8,325 nucleotides of DNA from Desulfobacterales bacterium (GTDB lineage: Bacteria; Desulfobacterota; Desulfobacteria; Desulfobacterales; JASFBJ01): NCBI GenBank assembly GCA_030149585.1, contig JASFBJ010000159.1, positions 1 through 8,325 of the forward strand. Direction: 5' to 3'. Shown piece after piece: positions 5,588 to 8,325 of this stretch. Position 1 is the stretch's first letter. Each line of letters begins with the position of its first letter. Below the pieces are notes generated by a model that was not told where the DNA came from, did no database searches, and saw nothing but the letters and a program-made list of their open reading frames with translations. A program made the translations under genes and the position numbers.

Positions 5588-7822
5588 CTATGTAAAAATA
5601 TTTTCTCTTAATGAGTTAATGCGTTGATTAAGAGAAATAAAATGCTCTGTGAGTTTGTCAAGTTCCCTGGCGGTTTTTTCTTTTTTATCCTGGTTTTGAT
5701 CAATTATTTCAGTCATATTGGTGAAATCAGTTTGATATCCCTGAAACCTGTCAAGCAATAATTGATAAAGGTTAGAGCCGGCTATATCTGTTAATTTAAA
5801 AAGATACTGGAATTTAATATTTTCCCTATAATCCTTAAAATGAAAATTCAATGATTTGACGCTTTCTTGTTTTATCCGCTTTATTCCATTTTTTAAAGCC
5901 TGAACCTCACTTTCAAATTCGCCGTCTTCAGGCTTTTTTAATATCTTTTTAAATAATTTTAAAATTTTATAAAAACCAAAATGAAATACAGCTTCAGTTT
6001 TAATATAAGCTGTATAGCGCATCCCGTTATTGATCGGCGGCGCCACAAGACCCGTCAACTCTTTTATATAATCAAGATTTATTGATTGAGAGTTATCAGA
6101 TCCAGGCGCTATAAGCTTGACCCCTGAATCTTTCATTTTAAGGTAATAGCTACTCAGAGCATCAACGATCATACTATCATAGGGCACTGCAACCGCCTTC
6201 ATATGCGCGCTGATAAGTCCCTCACATTTTTTAATAAATCGGATAAGTTCCGGGTTAATGGATTGGGTTATAAAAAATTCAACTGCCTGTTTAAATTCCT
6301 GGAAAATACTGTACAGGGTCTGGTTAAATCCTAAATTCCGGAGCTGTTCAAAATAATTATCCAAAGGGAGATTATAATTTTGAACAAAGGAAATAGTTTT
6401 TTTGGGAATCTCTCCTGAGGGAATATCAAAGAAGTTGTCAACTTCGTTTTTAAGTTTCTGATTTAATTTTTGAATACTACCATCCAGAGTGCTTTTGATC
6501 ATGGATTTTACCTGATCCAGATGAACCTGCTGTTGATTGATTTTATCTGATAACTTACAGGCACTTGCCACATCCTTATTTAAAAAATCCTGATAAATCC
6601 CAACCCAGTTTTCAAGACCTTTAGCAATCAGCCATAGACGTTCAAGATGATTGCTAACCAGCAAAGCAGTTCGCTCAGTAGTTAATTTATGATTAAAGTC
6701 TTTTTGAAAGCGATGGGTTTCCCTGTCTGAATAGCTCATCAAAGACTTTTCATTTTGCCATTGCTCCAGACGAGCCTGATCTTTGGAAGATATTTTTTGG
6801 GGTTTACAGGCAAATAGATTATATAAAGAGGAAAAAATATATATTTGAGGCTCAGGCTTAATAATAGCCAATTCTCCCTGAATTTTTTCAACAAGCTTTT
6901 TTAGCTCATCAAGAGACTCATGCTCGCTAAAATCAAAATTGATGATAAAAAAAATATTATCCATGATCCCCATTTTTTTTATCATGGATAAAAATCTAAT
7001 ATCTGCCTGTCTTAAGCCGGTTCGTGAGCTGATAACATAAATAATTAAATGAGTCTTTATTAAATAATTTTGAACCATTGTCAGATGACGGGGATTGGGT
7101 GAATCACTTCCCTGGCAGTCGGCAATTTCAATATTTCTTTCAAACTCAGCCCCGCTGATTTGAAGACTGATGTCTTTAAGATAAATCGCAAGATTATCAT
7201 CTGCCACAAAACGACGCTGTTCCTGGAAGCGATCCGCCAGATAGGTAATAGTAGTATTTTCCGAAGCAACCAGATCCTTAACTTGTTCATATCCTTTAAG
7301 ATAGGAAGATAATAACAGGCTGTTCAGATTAAGCGAGTTTTCGCTGATCAGCTGTTCTGGCTCGAGCAGATCTAATCCTTCTGCCAGAGACTTACGATCC
7401 TTTGCCCGCCTTATATCAAAACTATTATTCAGCATTTCTCCATTTTTTGCAGGGAAAAGCACCAGAGCCTGCTTGATCTCAGAGTTTATTTCATCCCAGG
7501 ATTTAAAAAAAAGATCTGCCTCAAGGGTGTGGCCCTGATGAATTCGGGTGACAATAGAGGTTATAATGCCGGCGCCTCTTTTTAAAAAATCAGTTTTGAA
7601 AAGCGAATTTACAAAAGTACTTTTGCCGGATTTAATAGGCCCGACAACAGCCACTCTGACAACATCTTCCGATATCTGATTGGCAATTATACGGCAAGTC
7701 TGTTTCCACTCTGCAAAATAATTATTGGCAGCACCCCCGATATTTTCTGCTGTAAGACACATTGAAGATATGCTCTTTCTGATATCCTCTAATTTATCTA
7801 ATAATATGTTATAACTATCCAT
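5588..7822 (-). CDS. Bacterial dynamin-like large GTPase
   Basis: This 744-aa protein belongs to the dynamin superfamily, whose members remodel or tether membranes. The G domain follows about 50 helical residues: G1 is G61-PIKSGKST-69, G2 is a Thr in GIITSIVTRI (about 84-94), G3 is D235-CQG-238 inside a family-typical IADCQGSDSPNPRH context, and strand IIYVISSRTGLRQADIRFL follows. The G4 position reads IINFDFSE (293-300), with N295 and D297 but no NKxD lysine. A roughly 130-residue insert between G2 and G3 (about 100-230) is unusually long. The C-terminal half is mostly helical, with a coiled-coil-like end (about 705-740). A segment with VFHFGFYKILKLFKKILKK (612-630) is hydrophobic and basic and might be the lipid-contact region, though no clear transmembrane helix is seen. 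It is the first gene of a pair with parA. The Shine-Dalgarno is weak (GGA about 10 nt upstream). Confidence 0.85.
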   Translation of the reverse strand: MDSYNILLDKLEDIRKSISSMCLTAENIGGAANNYFAEWKQTCRIIANQISEDVVRVAVVGPIKSGKSTFVNSLFKTDFLKRGAGIITSIVTRIHQGHTLEADLFFKSWDEINSEIKQALVLFPAKNGEMLNNSFDIRRAKDRKSLAEGLDLLEPEQLISENSLNLNSLLLSSYLKGYEQVKDLVASENTTITYLADRFQEQRRFVADDNLAIYLKDISLQISGAEFERNIEIADCQGSDSPNPRHLTMVQNYLIKTHLIIYVISSRTGLRQADIRFLSMIKKMGIMDNIFFIINFDFSEHESLDELKKLVEKIQGELAIIKPEPQIYIFSSLYNLFACKPQKISSKDQARLEQWQNEKSLMSYSDRETHRFQKDFNHKLTTERTALLVSNHLERLWLIAKGLENWVGIYQDFLNKDVASACKLSDKINQQQVHLDQVKSMIKSTLDGSIQKLNQKLKNEVDNFFDIPSGEIPKKTISFVQNYNLPLDNYFEQLRNLGFNQTLYSIFQEFKQAVEFFITQSINPELIRFIKKCEGLISAHMKAVAVPYDSMIVDALSSYYLKMKDSGVKLIAPGSDNSQSINLDYIKELTGLVAPPINNGMRYTAYIKTEAVFHFGFYKILKLFKKILKKPEDGEFESEVQALKNGIKRIKQESVKSLNFHFKDYRENIKFQYLFKLTDIAGSNLYQLLLDRFQGYQTDFTNMTEIIDQNQDKKEKTARELDKLTEHFISLNQRINSLRENIFT

Positions 7823-7860
7823 TATAATCCATTTTTTATCTCATCAGACCTATATTTCCT

Positions 7861-7902
7861 AAGGGTCACGGAAAGAAATAGATCCACAAAATCGCGCTGG
7901 AT
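7861..7902 (+). repeat. 42-bp dispersed repeat, copy 2 (upstream of terminator and PilZ gene)
   Basis: This is the second copy of the repeat at 2907-2948, same orientation, 40/42 identical. The inverted repeat ATCCA (7882-7886) / TGGAT (7898-7902) is conserved; both substitutions fall outside its arms. Its last four bases (GGAT, 7899-7902) are also the first four of the terminator stem, so the repeat hairpin and the terminator cannot form together. It lies 38 bp upstream of the divergently oriented dynamin-like gene. Confidence 0.85.
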
Positions 7903-7934
7903 GTTGGTTTGTAGACAAACCAACATCCTTTTTT
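7899..7934 (+). terminator. Strong rho-independent terminator hairpin
   Basis: A perfect 13-bp stem, GGATGTTGGTTTG (7899-7911) with CAAACCAACATCC (7916-7928), closes a TAGA loop and is followed by six Ts (7929-7934). The T-run is only on the plus-strand side. No plus-strand gene ends here, since the gene to the left is on the minus strand, so it would end a short leader or small RNA starting upstream. As DNA it is also a 30-bp palindrome that could serve as an operator. Confidence 0.75.
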
Positions 7935-7935
7935 C

Positions 7936-7960
7936 CGATGTTTCTTACACTGAAACATCG
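7936..7960. promoter_or_regulatory. Second perfect palindrome, possible operator or hairpin
   Basis: CGATGTTTC (7936-7944) and GAAACATCG (7952-7960) form a perfect 9-bp inverted repeat around TTACACT, with no T-run after it. It shares GATGTT...AACATC-like outer ends with the neighbouring terminator palindrome. On the minus strand a TTGACA (plus 7965-7970) lies just upstream, so the palindrome would overlap a promoter spacer for the dynamin-like gene, although the matching -10 (TAAGAA) is poor. Confidence 0.5.
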
Positions 7961-8011
7961 AAATTGTCAAAGCCATTCATTTTTGATCCCTGCTCAAAAC
8001 AGATAATTATA

Positions 8012-8040
8012 TTGACTTTGCTATGTTCTTATACGATTAT
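8012..8040 (+). promoter_or_regulatory. Candidate sigma70-type promoter of the PilZ gene
   Basis: TTGACT (8012-8017) is followed after 17 nt by GATTAT (8035-8040). The -35 is 5/6 and the -10 is 4/6 to consensus. It lies downstream of the terminator hairpin and would leave a leader of about 28 nt, so the PilZ gene may be expressed independently of any transcript crossing the 42-bp repeat. Confidence 0.4.
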
Positions 8041-8062
8041 TTTTTAATAATTTATCACTTAT

Positions 8063-8070
8063 AAGGAGGA
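8063..8070 (+). promoter_or_regulatory. Strong Shine-Dalgarno of the PilZ gene
   Basis: AAGGAGGA lies 4 nt before the ATG at 8075 and is close to the full anti-16S consensus. It fixes the start and predicts efficient translation. Confidence 0.85.
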
Positions 8071-8074
8071 TAGA

Positions 8075-8325
8075 ATGTCAGATAAGGTTGAGCCTGCCGA
8101 TTCTGAAAGCCCGCATAGAGGAGAAAGGGCCCATCCCAGAAAATTATGTTCATTATCAGTATGTTATGATGATGTTGACTCTTCTCATAAAGGTGTTATG
8201 CAAAATATTAGTTTAGGCGGGGGATTTATTGAAACAAATGATCTTGTTTCCATTGGACAAGAAATATTCTTAACTATTCCATCTACCAATAACAAAAATT
8301 TTTATCGTATCAAAGGAGAAGTGGT
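8075..8325 (+). CDS. PilZ-domain protein, putative c-di-GMP effector (3' end outside window)
   Basis: Only the first 83 codons are visible; the frame is open at the right edge. A short hydrophilic N-terminus leads into a PilZ domain. The c-di-GMP-binding signature is present: R18-AHP-R22 (RxxxR, with R15 just before it) and N44-x-S46-x2-G49 in NISLGGGFIET, followed by beta strands (QEIFLTIPS, YRIKGEVV). Both halves of the binding motif are intact, so c-di-GMP binding is likely. Such small PilZ proteins typically modulate motility, secretion or exopolysaccharide output, but the target cannot be told here. It has its own strong Shine-Dalgarno and a possible promoter, and is divergent from the dynamin-like/parA pair. 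Confidence 0.85.
   Translation, partial: MSDKVEPADSESPHRGERAHPRKLCSLSVCYDDVDSSHKGVMQNISLGGGFIETNDLVSIGQEIFLTIPSTNNKNFYRIKGEV

Noticed and set aside
7861..7934. Assignment of the leader to a known c-di-GMP riboswitch because of GTCACG and the PilZ gene
   Set aside because: Apart from a short GTCACG similarity, the conserved tetraloop/receptor and paired regions of the GEMM-I class are not seen, and the element is too short.
7901..8047. 48-codon plus-strand frame through the twin palindromes
   Set aside because: No ribosome binding site, runs through a strong terminator and the PilZ promoter region, and has no recognisable domain.

Overview
This AT-rich bacterial window holds seven protein-coding genes, two of them cut by the window edges. 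No rRNA, tRNA, CRISPR array or transposase gene is visible. The gene set (an MJ0042-type zinc-ribbon protein with a long acidic tail, a zinc-finger-less DnaJ, a stand-alone YcaO protein with TPRs, a bacterial dynamin-like GTPase, an orphan ParA and a PilZ protein) and the AT-rich codon use suggest a Gram-negative, deltaproteobacterium-like organism, perhaps a sulfate reducer of the Desulfobacteraceae type. That is a family-level impression and was not tested by any search.

Left block (1-2618, all minus strand, read right to left): a DnaJ/CbpA-like co-chaperone, a 370-bp spacer, hypoxanthine phosphoribosyltransferase (hpt), and 17 bp later a zinc-ribbon protein whose acidic tail contains a recent 117-bp in-frame tandem duplication and runs out of the window. 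The dnaJ-like gene has a good sigma70-type promoter in its upstream region.

Middle block (2619-7822): a divergent regulatory region of about 340 bp leads on the plus strand into a 575-aa YcaO-domain protein with a C-terminal TPR array. Convergent to it lies a minus-strand pair, a 744-aa dynamin-superfamily GTPase followed by an orphan ParA/Soj ATPase. A weak, possibly bidirectional terminator sits between the convergent stop codons.

Right block (7823-8325): a short intergenic region with a strong plus-strand terminator hairpin and a second perfect palindrome, then the start of a PilZ-domain (c-di-GMP effector) gene with a strong Shine-Dalgarno and a plausible promoter.

The most interesting non-coding signal is a 42-bp sequence present twice in the same orientation (2907-2948 and 7861-7902, 40/42 identical). 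One copy abuts the Shine-Dalgarno of the YcaO gene. The other abuts the terminator hairpin upstream of the PilZ gene. Each copy contains an ATCCA/TGGAT inverted repeat, and in the second copy the GGAT arm is also the first part of the terminator stem, so the two pairings exclude each other. This could be a cis-acting RNA regulator or a dispersed mobile repeat. The two copies also bracket the YcaO, ParA and dynamin genes as a segment of about 5 kb.
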